A stretch of 64,000 nt of DNA from Klebsormidium nitens (GCA_000708835.1 DF236994.1:124001-188000); one strand, 5' to 3'. Positions 10,840 to 24,200 are shown, counted from the first letter of the stretch. The notes: generated by a model not told the origin, from the letters alone. Made by a program: numbers and translations.

Positions 10840-13800
10840 ATGTCGTCCACGATGGCGCTTCTTGAAAGGGCGAGCATTCCGCTAGGGAAAGGTCTGCTTG
10901 GCCCCCCGTATGTCCAGCTGCCAAAGCTGCACTCGGGGCACTGCGGGAAAGCAACCATTCTCAGGGGATCTATAACCCAGCCGTTCGGCGAGGGTCCCAA
11001 TGCCGCAGTTGCAGATCACAGGAGGGAGCCGACTGCAAATCTTGCGTTTGCATTTTCTGTGCTGCTCAGCGGCCCAGACAGACAAAGCAAGAAGCAGAAA
11101 CGTGCTCGGGGACAGAAGCAGGTGTGCCACGCCCGTGCAAATGAGCACCCAAGCTTGGGCAGTTTGCAGCACTGGGCGAGGCGGCGGAGGGCTACGCCTT
11201 TGCAACCGAGGAGCGAGGTTGAGGAATGGGGGTGGGGATCTGGTTCTGATAGGTTGGACACGGCAAGCCATGTGACTCTGGCGACAGGGACTCCGACCCC
11301 GTCACTTCCTTTTGCTAGTGCAAGGTGAGCTCAGCGCTCCTTCCCTTCCATTTCTGCATCTTGTTGAATGTTTTGTTTGCAACTTGTAACAATGCTGGTT
11401 CACCTTATTGCTCTGAAGTGTGTTGAATCAACAAGGATCTCACGAGGGGAGGTTTCTTGAAATTCGTTGCTGAAAGAAGCGCTGTGTTAACAGTTCCTCG
11501 TTCAGAAGTATGGTATGCTGAGTTGTCATACTATCGGGAGACTGGGGACGGTGGACCAGCACAAACTGGTTACAATTTGAAGCGACCCGGGCTCCTTTAT
11601 GTTGGATCTAAAAGCCTCTTTGCTGCATCGAAGTTGGAGGTCCTGTCACTGGTGGTTCACATTTTTGCCACCAGCGATATGCAAATTCTGTTTGCGTCGG
11701 CTACGAGGTCTAAGATCTAACGCGACTGACACATACAAGAGTATAACTCAACTGCAGAAAGGAAGATCATGGCCCCGTCCTTTTTGCTCCCATTGCAACG
11801 GAAAATCTGTGAGGCAATGCCTGATAGCCATTATTTGCAGCTTTTTTATTGCTCTGCTCAATTTTTGTTCCAATGGACGCAGCTCAGAGCAAGTTTTCGG
11901 CCATGCTTGAAATGCTGCAGATTGTCGGTGGCAGCGCGCTTCAATCCTCGCTAAAGTGCACCAAATGGCAGAGAAATTGGTTTTGCCCTGCAAAATTGAT
12001 GGCAATTATTCAGCACACTCAACAACTTAAGTTTGTTGAACGCACTGTTGGCACTTCAAATGTTATTCACATCTCCGAGCCTGCTGACTGGCAATCTCCG
12101 AATGAATGCAGGCCCAGAATTTTCGAGGAAGTGCCAGCCTCAGCCCGTCAAATGAAGATGAATTGCGTGCCCCCTCTTCGCGACATTCCCCCACAAAGAG
12201 GTGAGGTACAAGGCGTCTGTATGTGTGCAGTATAACGTCTATTTGGGATTGAGTCGATAGAAATACTTGTGATTTGGCAGTGGTGCGAAGGCTCATGAGT
12301 AATTATGCAGGACACTGTGGACGCAAAGAGGGATCTCAATCAGTCATCCCAAATGGGTCTCAAACGGGCAGCAGCACTTCAAGAACTCTCTGATAACCGG
12401 CCAATTAGGAGTCAGGACATGAGTTAGTAAATGTTATGGCGTATCTACTAGATCCATGAGTATTTGCATTGATCTTCCCCCGCCTCATCAAACGCCTTAC
12501 ACGAATGTGCCCCTGCAGATACAGGGATTGCGAGCGAGCAGGAATGGAGCATCGACCTAGTGAACGTAAAATGGGGCCGGGAGACAGGAATCAACGAGGA
12601 CGGGAGCACGTGGTGGAAAGAAAGCGGGGAAGATTTGGGAGAAAACGGGTTCCGGAGTCGGTGGACAGTCATGGGGGGCAGGAACAAGGACGGGACTTCA
12701 GAGTGGAAGGAGACGGTGAGTATACTGTCAGTGCTGAGATGTGATTTTGTTTTTTCTCAGGGGTGTTAAGAAGGGGATACCGATTCACTCGATGGTGGGG
12801 CGCGGCAGCTGTGAGGTTCCGTTGCGATTGCAGCGGTCTGATCACTGGAAGGACAGGCTGCAATGTTGAGGATGCTTGAGAAGTGGTTGAATAAACCTAG
12901 TCTAAGAGAGCTGACGTGCAGTAGTGTTGCAAGGGCAAAGAAAAGCAAGGTCGTTCGCTTCATTGTGTGGCAGGAAAAATTTTCACGGTTGAGCTTTGCT
13001 GCTTGATTACCTCCTTACTTGCTCTGAAGAATTCGACACCCTTTCTATAATTCTTCAGCAAAAGGACAGTCAGAAGCCGTGAAAGTGCGACGTTGGTTGG
13101 AGAACCTGCATTGTAGCCCAAGCGGTACTTTTTTTGATGCGTGCACTCACCGGTACTGACTATTTTGCGTGCAGTGGTGGGAGAAGAGCGATTGGACCGG
13201 GTACCGGGAGTTGGGCGCCGAGAAGTCGGGACGAAATGCGCCGGGGGACAGCTGGTGGGAGACGTGGCAGGAGGTCTTTAGACAAGACGAATGGAGGTGA
13301 GGCAGACCAGCGTTCGCAAAATCAGGGCAGTTGTGGGGGCCACTCGTGTGGCACTGAAATCGGGGGCCTACCAGTACTGTCAGGTCTGGGTTAGAAGCAG
13401 CTTCAACAATGCTCCTTGATCTTGTTTGACAATGGAGGGGTTGATTGTTCGTTCATGGAGGAAGTATGACGAAAAAGCATCGGAAGCATCGGAAGCAGGA
13501 TGAAGAGGTGAGGGTACACAAAGGGTCGGAACGAGGTTGTTCTGAAACTGGATGGGTTTACTCGGCAAACCTTGGACTGTGTGAGTACAAGTTGTCGGAT
13601 TTTTACAAGATGGTGAGACCAGGCTGTGTAAGCTTTGCACGCGTTTGTAGGGTGTTGACATTCTGATGCAAGTGCGAAGGCAAGACCCGCGAGCTTGTGC
13701 TGTGTGCAGCCAGTAGGGGCCGCTCTAAGTTCAGACATGGTCAATGGGGCAGCTTAGTAGTTATTGAGCGGATGCATAGACTTATGCTGGACGCTGTGCA

Positions 13801-16395
13801 AGGTGTCGTCAAGCCTGCATCGGAAGTGCTCCTTGGATCCAGATGCAAGAATTGTCTCACCGCATTTTTGTTGCATGCTGATTGGGACAGTCATTTGGGG
13901 AGCTGCGTAATAGAAGAAGTTGCCAGTCGAAGCCATCGCGAGGGCAACAGAAGGCCTGGTCTAAAGGAGGCTTGCTCTAAAGCCTGGCTCGTCAGTCGAA
14001 CTAACATTGGGGCCTTTGCTGTGCTCGCAGTGGGTTGACGCGGATAGAAAAGAGCGCCCACAAGCAGGCCAAGTCCAAGTCGGGAGGGGTGTGGAACGAG
14101 AAGTGGTGGGAGAAGTACAACGCCAAGGGCTGGACCGAGAAGGGCGCGCACAAGTACGGCAAGCTGAACGACCAGGCGTGGTGGGAGAAGTGGGGTGAAC
14201 AATACGATGGCCGGGGCGCAGTCGTCAAGTGGTGAGCGCACTGGGTGTTCCTCTCGGACCAGATGGCTTTGGTGATTCGAAAGTCTAGTTGGACATTGGG
14301 AGCGCGTTGTCGTCAGTTTACGGTGGGCGTTTAGAGTCGGGGGGCGAATGCTGCTGCGTTTGGAACATGGCAGTTTTTCGAGCGAGAAGCAAGCGTGAAA
14401 AGAAGTGTGGAAAGCCATTCCTGCGGACTGTTGCCTGTGAGAATCTACGCCAGGATCCTTTCGAGCTGACCTAAGAGAAAGTAAATTGTATTTGGAAGTC
14501 TTCTGGTTTGTCCGCGCTTCATTTTGGTAAAGTTCTAGCAGTTACCATACTGAGAAATGTCCGCCAACAAAGCAACTTGTTGCCAAATTCTGAGCTACTC
14601 ATTGCATAGGACCTCGGCTCTCTTAAGAGCAGGTTCTGTGCCGTTGGTTTCCCCTCCGAAACATACAAACACGTCTGAGCTCTGAGCGAGCCCTGGGGGA
14701 TCGAATGCAATGGAAGTGACTGTCGCAGAACGCTTTCGTCTCTGCTTCTGGTTGCTGGGTCCTGCTGAGCTCTTGCCTCTTGACATCAGTCGATTTCGGC
14801 GATTTTGGCATTTGCTGATTCGTGAAGCCCTGCATCTGTCAAGCTTTTGCATGAAAGTCGATGACACGGGCTTACTGTCAGCCGCCACTTGCCACGTGTA
14901 TATGCACGCCGAGCTGTGCAGCTTCACAAATCACGCAAGTGCGCATGTCTTCAACGGTTCTCGGAAGCTTTGCGAAAAGCTTTTATGTCTTACAGACGCT
15001 TACCTGGATCCAATTCCGACCGCTGTCGAGACCAACAAGCTGCGGAACTCGCGTGGTGTCCCGTAGTTTTTCAAAGCTGTGCATAGAGCTCTTTGAATAG
15101 TGGCACATTATAACATGAATCAGACGCTTACCTCGAGCCGATTGCTACCGCCTTTCAGGACGGACAAGTGGGCGGAGAGCTCGATGGGGACGCGGTGGGG
15201 CGACAAGTGGGAGGAGCGCTTTGACCGGGGGAAGGGCATGCGCAACGGGGAGACGTGGCACGTCAAGGAGAACGGCGAGCGGTGGAACCGCACATGGGGC
15301 GAGCGGCACGACGGGTCCGGCCTCGTGCAGAAGTTTGGGCGGAGCTCCTCCGGGGAATCGTGGGACATCGAACAGGAGGAGAACACGTACTACGAGTGAG
15401 GGCGCCGGCTGTCTTTCTTCGGAAGAGTCGTTGTAGCTGTTGTTGTAATTCTAGTTTCTTAGACAAAGGGTGTAGCTGTGCTTCCTTGAAGAGTCGGTGT
15501 AGCTGTGCTGTTGTGAAAGGTCGGCGTGCTGCCGCAAGGGGTGCTTCTGGGTTTACATTCCAGGTATGTTTAATGCAGAAAGCGAAGCGTTAACGGGACT
15601 CTGACGAGCTCCCCAGTCTTCCTGTGTTACGGATTGGTTGTAGCGTTGACTTAGAGGTGGTGTAGTCCAACGGTCGACTTGTGCGGTTGTCCCAGTAGTC
15701 CAAAGATTTGTGCCGGCGGCGAGCATGGGGCGGCTGCTATACTGTCGCCTGAGCAGATATTGTTGGATCCCTTTCTTGGCGCCTTTCAGAGCCTCTGTTG
15801 TCAGCTTATGTCAAGATAGATACACGCGGTTGCAGAGCATCGTTCGCGGGAAGCTCGCTGCCACTTTTGCACAGAAGGACTTGTGACGTCGTATGCTTGT
15901 GGGTCACCTTCTCGACATCGAGGCAGCTCCGACCCGTTCCTGTTCCTCCTGATTCTAAACGCAACGTTACAAGCTTTTGTGGGCTCACCCAGCTTTTGAC
16001 CCGTTTCTTTACCTTATGATCTCACGCGACATTAGAAGCTCGTGGGCTCATCTTCTTGCCCATAAGGCAGCTCTTGAACCGTGCGTTCGTTTCTGTTTTC
16101 CAGCGCACAGCCGCACTACGGCTGGGCCGAAGCGGTGGCAAATTCTTTGCAGCTGCTGGCCATCGAGATCAGGCCAAAGCCCCCGGCAGGCCCCCCGAGC
16201 GCCCCGGGGGAGCCATCGTCCAGCGGGGCACCGAGCGCGGCTTCCGACGAGTCGGGGTTGACGTCAGAGTCGGGGGTGACGTCATCAGAGGGGGCGGAGA
16301 GCGTCTCGTCGCAGGGTAGCCAGGGCTCTTCCGAAACGCCCACGTCTTCGAACGCTCCGCCCTCAACGGAGCCACCCCCTCCCCCGGGCACGTAG
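10840..16395 (+). CDS. ESV1: ESV1-like starch-associated protein (7 exons, 540 aa)
   Basis: Exons are 10840-11324, 12112-12200, 12519-12715, 13175-13296, 14031-14231, 15159-15395 and 16104-16395 (TAG). All have GT...AG borders and matched phases, total 1623 nt. Residues 1-160 form a long, basic, Ser/Ala-rich leader suited to plastid targeting. From about 195 to 460 the protein is Trp-rich with ESV1/LESV-family motifs: NEKWWEKYNAKGWTEKGAHKYG, then WWEKWGEQYDGRG, WTDKWAE, GDKWEERF, GETWHV, RTWGERH, GESWDI, and a PHYGWAEAV...LQLLAI block. The tail (about 465-540) is Pro/Ser/Gly-rich and acidic. In land plants ESV1 and LESV bind starch glucans in the plastid and control granule formation and turnover. 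The PHYGWA block and the KGWTEKGAHKYG motif favour ESV1 over LESV. The assignment comes from remembered family sequence. Confidence 0.88.
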
Positions 16396-17839
16396 ATTCA
16401 CCCCCCGGTTGCGCTGTACATTTGATCGCTAAGCAACCGGCAAATTCATGGGCTAGGGTAGGGTCGCTTCCGCAGAGCGCGGCAGCGCATGTTTCGGGGC
16501 GGTCGCTGCTTGCAAAGCCGAGACGCATTGTCTCATGTGCTAGCAGTCTAGGACAGAGCAGTCCTGTCGAGCCCGTCGTTTTGTCAGTCAGGTCTCCAAA
16601 CGTGCTAAGTGGGAGCTCGAGCAGCCCCTTCATCAATTCGACGTCAGTGCTTGTTGACCCTTTTATTAGCGTAGACTGATTGGCGATGTCGTAGCATTGA
16701 GAGCTGTTCTTTGGTGACCACTTCTCGCGGGAACTCTGCAGATGAAAGAAAAGCCTAGGCTCCAAGGCTTATAATGGAAACTCTGCAAGATCCGAGTTCT
16801 ACTCGAATGGAACAAAAAGTTGCCACGCATTGAGTACCTAGTCAAATCATCGATTCGGATTTCGAGATCGATCTGCATAATGATCCTAGAAAACACGTGG
16901 TTCGTATGCAAACCTGTGGAATATGGTCGTCAATGAAGTCGAGCGCGTCGGAGCAGGAACAAGCATGTGAGACCTGGTTGAGGAGTTTACCATCCGTTCA
17001 AGTTTTGAGTAGATTTCCGATGAAGGGTGACAACATAGGGCCCGAAGGATCGTGCACGCACTGGCACGTGCTTGGTTGAGCACCATTATGTGTGCATAGC
17101 ACGTGCTTCTCAAGTGACCGGCCCTTGACTGGGGCACCGTAGAGATCATGCATCTTAAATATGCTTACTAGGGTTAGTACGTGGTCACTCGGTAAATCGT
17201 GCACGATTTCTATGTACATCGCCGGTTCGATTGGATGTGCTACGCACTCCAGAATCACTTACACCGTCCTCACCAAAAAGGACAGCTATCTTGATGCGTG
17301 CTCGTGCAGGATTCACTGAGCAATCAAAGTAGCAGCAGAATTGGCTCTGGCAAATTGATTGCTTGGCTGCCCAACTTGAAAAACCCGCTGATCCCCGCGC
17401 CGGCCAGCATCTTATCTATTCACGTACGTATCTTGCCATCTTTCAAAAGTTCCGGCGGATCAAACTTCCCCCAGACACCACCGGGCGCTTCATTTTCTCA
17501 TCCAAGAAGAAAGGAGAATATCGAGCGGCTAGTTCAATTTCACTCGGAGGGTGTGCTCCTGGTCTCCCGGCAATTGCCTTAAGGACCTTCCCACAAAGTT
17601 TTCTGTACAGCGCCCTCTCCCCTGTTTCTCTTGCCTTTGCCCTACTTACCCTAGAGTCGTACCGCAGGGCTAGAAGAGTGGCCGCTGATAAGCCCACTAC
17701 TAACGCGTTCGGAATGCGTATAAGTCAGTGCCGAACTGATGGCAACAAAGCCAAAGCTACACAAAAAGCCGCTCGGGGCCGTGACGTGATTCTTCCAAGG
17801 AAATTGTCCCGGTTATCTGCGTTCATGTTTGCTCTGTTC
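16396..17839. other. Stretch without a supported gene
   Basis: Moderately long open frames exist on both strands at 17.3-17.87 kb, but none carries a motif or good splice context that I can defend. It contains the 3' flank of the ESV1-like gene and of the damaged BTB gene. Confidence 0.4.
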
Positions 17840-18897
17840 AGGTCACGGGCATCGTATTCATGCCGTTGAAACAACTGCAGCAGCTCCGCAGCCGTTTCCG
17901 GACTCCACTCCAATTCCTCCAAAGCGTAAGCCGTCCGGAGGTCCTCAGCAATGTGAGCCCGTGCCACGTCAGCAGCTTGCTTGAAGCCCGGACACTGTCC
18001 CGGATGAGGCGAGTTGCAGCTCGGCGCTCGCGGAAACGGCGTGGTCCCGATTGCCGAGAAGCGTTACAACGGCGCCCATTAGTGACGGCACTCCAAACTT
18101 GTCGGAAATAAGAAGAAGATTTACGAGGTCGCATACGGGCGTTGTGGGCTCTTGCACGCTAGGCGAAAGTGTGCCGCAGTACAGGAAGCAGAGCATCTCC
18201 TTGAAAGCCTGGCTTTCTGCAAAAAGGACGGGGAGCCTCAATCATGACATACCAGCATGGCTATGTAGTGATTAGTTTCGTACGACTATCCGCTTTTCAG
18301 CCACTGAGAAAAGGGACCGGAAAAAGGTGGGCTGCGCTCGTTCTGCAGTCCTCAATCAAATCATTCACACCGTAGTTCTGACTCAAAGACCTCACACTTT
18401 CCTACTCGTCTTGAACGAACAGAAGGGCTCAGGTAGCTGCCAATCCGCTTGCGATGCATAGGGCCAAAAACCTCTGGCCTTCGGTTACATACTAACCTCC
18501 GTGTCAACCTTTGTCAGCCGTAACAGCACCTCGAGAGAAATCCATAACGTGAGTGGCGCTAATGCAGCACATCGCTCGCTCTTCGAAGTCAACGATGATG
18601 CGGAAGTGCGCACTGTTACGGTCTTGGAGGCACGCGGAAGGGACACGACAAAGCTCACGCACCTTTGTTTGTTACCTTTACGATCAGTGGCGTGTCTTTG
18701 TCGGACTCTCTCATCCCGTTGGACATCATGGTGCGCAGCACACGGCTCTTCGCAGCAAGCACGATTGAGTTGACGGGAATCTTCTCGACGTGAGGAGGGA
18801 GGGTGTCTGTGAAGAAAGCAAACGCATCTCGCACGGCAACAACGCAAGACTGCACCTCTTTCGATCGGATGTCTGGTGTTGGGAGGCGGAGGAAGCG
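17840..18897 (-). pseudogene. BTB/POZ-domain gene, probably disrupted
   Basis: One exon at 18897-18676 (acceptor TTAG, phase 0 at its 3' end) encodes a BTB core: HVEKIPVNSIVLAAKSRVLR followed by MMSNGMRESDKD, the usual 'hidden from view, marked surface' block of BTB proteins. A second exon from 18216 continues with the later BTB helices (AFKEMLCFLYCGTLSPSV, LLLISDKFGVPSLMGAV). That frame hits TGA near 17970, while the evident continuation (DVARAHIAEDLRTAYALEELEW, LLQLFQRHEYDARD) is in a neighbouring frame, which implies a one-base lesion. The segment between the two exons (18500-18640) is open in two frames and I could not phase it. BTB proteins of this type are CUL3 ligase adaptors. The BACK region and 3' end were not found, so a decayed copy is likely. 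Confidence 0.55.
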
Positions 18898-19720
18898 CTA
18901 AGCTGGGATGGGCCAAGTCTTGAAAAAAGCAAGAGGGGTTTGGAGATGCATGAGGTGAGTAGCACTATAGCAGCACAATGCTCATTCGCTTTTTGAAGAT
19001 AAGGACGATCAGCGGCTCTTGGTACCAATAGACAAACGATGTGCACCTTTTTCCAAGTGAACACTGCGCAGACTGATGGAGATTACATAACACTAGCGGC
19101 AGATCTGGGACGTTGCCGTCTTATTGCACATTGAGAAGGACGTCCCAAACGGACCTCGTACGGAACATCTGTCTTCCTTTGAGCTCTAGCGGCTTCAGGC
19201 CCTTTTTAAGAGGACGAGCCTAGTGAGGAACGGCATTCGGTCCAGACAAGCAGATCGTCGGCTTCTTGTTTGGACCCAACGCTGCTCGTTACAAGGCAAG
19301 TGAAAAGTCAAGACTGTGCAAACCTGTACCAGCTTAACGATTCTTGGGACGAGGCTCACCTCTCGAGCTATTTTTCCAAAGGGATCTCCAGTTGGATAAT
19401 CCGGTCACAAAACTCCTCTTTTCTGCAGCGACAAATATTGAGCGGACATTCATTCCCTTCGTTCCCAACAAAACGTGACATGTGGGAAACCATCAACAAC
19501 CGGAATGCTTGACCTTCCGGCTGGACGGTAGCTTCCACAAGATTGACAACCAAGCCGGTGTAAGATTAGAAATCAATCCGCAGTGTTTGCCTGCAACATG
19601 AATATCCCCCCCTCATAGTTGGAGGTCCCCTCTCATTCCCAAGTACAAGCAAAGTGGTCACATCCACCGACAGGGCCCTCTGAATCTGTGGCCTTTCGTT
19701 TGCATTCATTCTCCTTTTAC

Positions 19721-19939
19721 CTGACCAAGGATCAAGGTCGAGGAAGTAAATGGTGCCAGAGAATTTGTGGGGCATTAATCCAATCCTGCTCACATCCTGT
19801 TGAAGAACCAACTCAGCAAATCCTGAACAAATTGTTCCAATGTGTCCAGCTCTTTTCGCACTCTTTAGCTGTCCTCACCCATGAAACGCAGAGAAGTCAA
19901 AGAAGTGGCCCTCTTCTTGCAGCTCAGGAGGGAGCGCAC
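19721..19939 (-). CDS. Two splice-consistent exons of an unidentified gene
   Basis: Minus-strand exons 19939-19879 and 19785-19721 have good acceptor and donor signals (CTCAG|, |GTGAGG; GAGCAG|, |GTAAAA) and join in phase. They give a natural-looking peptide: PELQEEGHFFDFSAFHG continuing into LMPHKFSGTIYFLDLDPWS. Possible upstream sequence lies at 20.0-20.35 kb, including a hydrophobic segment (ASVAWIGMLRFFASAILPLF). I do not recognise the family, and neither end of the gene is resolved. Confidence 0.4.
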
Positions 19940-19989
19940 CTGAGAGACGTCAACACAGCAAGCCAAACCTTACGAACCCATCTAGTATA

Positions 19990-21221
19990 AGCTAGGCACT
20001 TTGTCTGGCAAATATTCGGCGCTCTGATGCAGCTTTGTAAGTCTAGCTGGAGCAAAGGCACACATAAACATAGAAGGTGGCATATGCCAGAGTTCTTGTC
20101 ACAGACTGCATTAAGTGCATCTTGAGGACCTCGATGTTTATCTGTGTAGGAAAGAAAGTGGGGCCTTAGTCTTTTGAGCTATAAAGCAGTGGTACAGGAG
20201 AGGGGGCTTCATGCAATGCGACTTTGCATCCGGGCCCCAGTGTATGTAACATGTGATGCCCCAGCTGCTGAAGAGAGGAAGAATAGCTGAAGCAAAGAAG
20301 CGAAGCATGCCTATCCATGCAACAGATGCCACGAAGAAGTTTCCCTCGATCAACTCAAATTTTCAGTTCTCCACTGGCACAGCTTTCAGTCCGGAACTGC
20401 ACTCACCTGGCTGCGCCATCCTGCACCAATGTTATGGTTGACGCAAGAGTCTGAATCCCCACTTGGACACTGTGGTTGGAAGTCCTGGTGGTCCTACTGA
20501 GGTCCTACCAACAGCTATATTGTTCTGGACGAAGTGCGCCTGGCCCCGGCGATCATGGCGCTGACCATTACATGATTACAGCGTGCTGACATCAGTCACA
20601 AATAATCCATAAAATGCATAATCTGCTGCCTGCGAGGTGGTCACATCTTCTCGTCAGAAGCGGATTCAAATCCTCAGATGCAATGTAAGATAAGGCGCGT
20701 TTCTACATTTCATTGCCAGACCTGGATTACCTAAGATGGTGGGAGCTCCTGAAGATACGTGACCATAAGTTGGCATGAATGATCGAACAGCTTGGGGGAT
20801 CACGCTGCTCGGAAGCTGAATGGCCGCTGCAACGTCTCAAGTGTCTACAGCCTGTAAGGCGTTGATAAAGCCTGCATCGACGGCCTAAAAGGAAAGCCAA
20901 TTATGAGGTCTCCACGTGTCAGCGACAGACTGGACCACTGTTGAAAATGGCGCGAATCAGATGGGCATCGATAATATGAGCTGCTGCTGGTGCTCGCTAG
21001 CTCAGTTGCTTTGTTGCTCATACGAGGCATTGCCTTAGGAGTTCAACGTTTGAAGTTGGTGGCGCTTTTATGCAAATGTGAATTCTCGATATAGTCTCGC
21101 TTCGTTTCAGGGCTTGCAGGCGCAGGCTCTCGAACCTTGAAGCTTACAGGTCTAGTGAATTTGCACTTTGTGCTCAGTTTGCCCGAATTGCTGGCTTCCT
21201 GGTGGCATTCCTGCGGCTGCC
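19990..21221. other. Interval upstream of RAD9; no resolved gene
   Basis: It contains the RAD9 promoter and, on the minus strand, possible 5' exons of the unidentified gene at 19.7-19.9 kb. No further feature is supported. Confidence 0.35.
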
Positions 21222-24200
21222 ATGGAATGCATTCTGAGCGGGACGCAGGTCAAGAGTTTCTGCAGAGCCGTCAACTGCTTAGCTCGAGTTGGGGCGGAGT
21301 TGCTGCTTGAAGCTCTTCCAGACAAGGTAAGATGCCAATTATTTATCCTGGAAGCGTCTTATCGCAATCCTTCCGAGAACAGGACTCTTTTCAATAGAAC
21401 CTGCAAGACATTGAAATTCCTCTGAGAATAGACCATTTCTCAATGGAAGCGGCAAAAACGAACTTGCATGAGCGCCATCCTGACTGTGGTGTCCCTGGCT
21501 TAACAGCTTGTATCAAGTCGTCCACTGTCACACACCATCGCAACCGAGATCGGGCTTGCAAAGACTGTTTCTGCAGGCTGAGAACACTATGCTTTCGCAG
21601 TTGATCTTGCGGACGCTCAACTCGTCACGTTCGGCCTTCTTGGAGATCTCGTACAAGACGCAGTTCTTTGACAGCTTCCAGACCTCGTCTCCTGTCGCAC
21701 AATGCAGTGTTCTACTAAAGGTGAGACAACTCATCACACAATTGTCAGTGAATGCAACACCTGGGAAGGCCAACCTAGAATTACCTCCACAATAAACATC
21801 ATCAGCTGCTATCAAAGGCCTCCGGTGAATCGGTCAGTTTGTCAAGATCAATTGAGTAAAAGTCAGAAAGAGCAAGTCTGATCGGTTCTGAATGGATCCA
21901 TCCAAATCCAGGATATGTAAGAATCATTCAGCTTTTGTGTGAACAAGAAAGTAGCCGGGTGCATCAAGCAGACTCTTGTGTTGAATGAAACCAGATTTGC
22001 AGGCGATAGGCCTGAGCCATGGATTGCACACTTGTACCAAGACGGGTGGGTTTTGCTTTGGACCATCTATTACAGTCAAATGGTTGCAATGCGGAGTCTC
22101 CAACGCTGACTAATGTGCTGATCTTCTTGGGCCATGACTTCTAGGCTAGTCAGTCTACCAGGATTCTGACATTTCTCGTCACTATATACCACCACCATTG
22201 CAAATTTGTAAGGTCAACCTAACGAGCTAGAGACACCTTCAGTATTCTGGCATAAGTACATTCGTGCCGGACACATGCCTCCAGAAGCAACCTTTCCGAA
22301 CAACTTCGTGCAGTCCGTCTGCACCGTGTTCCGAACGCCACCTAGCAACGTAGACCGCCTCAGCATCAGCATGCCGGTTGATGCAGCCAAGGTGCAATGG
22401 ACGATTGACTGCCTTGACGGTGAGAAACCTGCAGGCTGTCCTGAGTCTGTTGACGATTGAAAACTACCAACATTTTAAGAGAAGAAATATTTCCACCTTT
22501 CTCTTGAAATTTACTGCATCCTAGTATGTCCACTCATTGCCTTCCAGTTGATAAGATCTGTTTGCAAAAGGCAGGGGAAAAAGCCTCGAAAAGATCAGTC
22601 CTCTATTCAGCAAACGCACTTATATGTAGGCCTTTCATAAACCAACAAGTGGAAATATGGCTCCAGTTAAAATGAATGGCTTGAGAACCTTTAATAACCT
22701 TTATTAGGTGACTGCACGCAAAGGTGCACTTCTGGTCAACGCTGTCTTCTGATGTCACTTCCAAGTAACATCACAAGGAGATGAGCTCTTCATCACCCTG
22801 CAACCTTTGAATACGCTCTTCAAGCTTATGAAACTTTGAGAGCGTTCAACTTGATGAAGCAGATTACAGTACAACCGCACTCATACATCCTTCTTGCTGC
22901 TCCCACCTGCTGTTCGCTGCACCCTCGGCTGCTCAATCAGTTCCACATTTCCTGATATAAAGACGTTTCTACGACTCTTTGTTTATTTTCAGGTTCGCAT
23001 CACCTGTGCTCCTGCACTTTTGACAGCAAACCTCGAACCCCTTTTGACAGCAAACCTCGCAATTTGCAGCCAAACCCCCACTTTCCCTCGCTCTTTCACA
23101 GGCATCCGCAAGACGTACTGGATCTCGTGCAGCAACGACTGCGAGATCCTGCAAGCGGCGGTCGACCGCGGCACCTTCCCCAGTCACCTGGTGGTCAAGC
23201 CACGTGACCTGAGCCGGCTGCTGGCCAATTTCCAAGCGTCCCTGCAGGAGATCACCATCATTGCAACGGAGCCGGCGGCGACGCCCTACACCGAGGCGTC
23301 AGCGGGGACCGAGGCCAAGGCGGTCGAGATGCGCAGCTTCGTGGACCGGACAAAAGGTGAGAAGCTTAGAACAGGGCAGCGGCTAAATGGAAAGCTGCTG
23401 GGACTACATTCTTTCGACAAGGGGCTTTCGACTCAGCAAAAGGTCAGAGGGCCGCGCGGCCTGACTACTTTGAGGTAGTGCTCAAAGGTCACCTTGTTTA
23501 GTTCACCCTCTCGTCTCCTTGTCTGATTGCGCTGGGCGTTTCCGGTGAATCAGCAGGCGCAGTGTCATTGTTGCTATGTTTGTATCGTTTCAGGATGGCT
23601 TGTTGTCTTTTACTTAGGCCGCCAGCTTCCTAGTAAGAGTTTCCCGCACTTCGGATCTTCGTAAGACATTCACTTGTCTTGTCACCTCACGAAAGAAGGT
23701 CTCTTCCCATCTACTTTCGGAGTTTCCCCCAAACTCGAGCGCCGCTGGCATAATCAAACGTTCTCGAAGGCGCAGTAGTCGTACACCTTTCTTCCTATGC
23801 ACCGGCGTTCGGAATAGGACTCTGCCGAGACCATCAAGTCCCCCACCTTCCTCCCCCAGTTTTGGTGATTCTTTTGCTTCGGCCAAAGTCGTCATGCTCC
23901 GCCGTTTGCAGAGGCGACAGACGGCGCCCTGCACACGCAGCTGTGGATCGATCCTGCAGAGGAGCTTCAGGAGTATTTCCACCAGGGAGAAGCAGTCGAC
24001 GTCACGTTCAGTGTGAAGGAGCTCAAGGTCAGTTCCGAGACCTTCTGAACGTGAACCGATATGCGGAGCACACGGCGCCGCTCCTTGGTTCGCTGAACAA
24101 CGGGAATGTTCGGTGTGTCGTTCCCCGTGAAACTGAAACGGTTGGGACGGACGGAAACCTCCTCGTCATTTTTCATCAGAAACAAACGTTCCTCCACAAA

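Noticed and set aside
16169-16765. 198-codon antisense frame over the last ESV1 exon
   Set aside because: It is the shadow of the Pro/Ser-rich ESV1 tail; GC-rich coding sequence often leaves open antisense frames.
17298-17869. Plus-strand open frames opposite the BTB 3' region
   Set aside because: They have no recognisable domain and poor splice context, and similar-sized frames occur on both strands.
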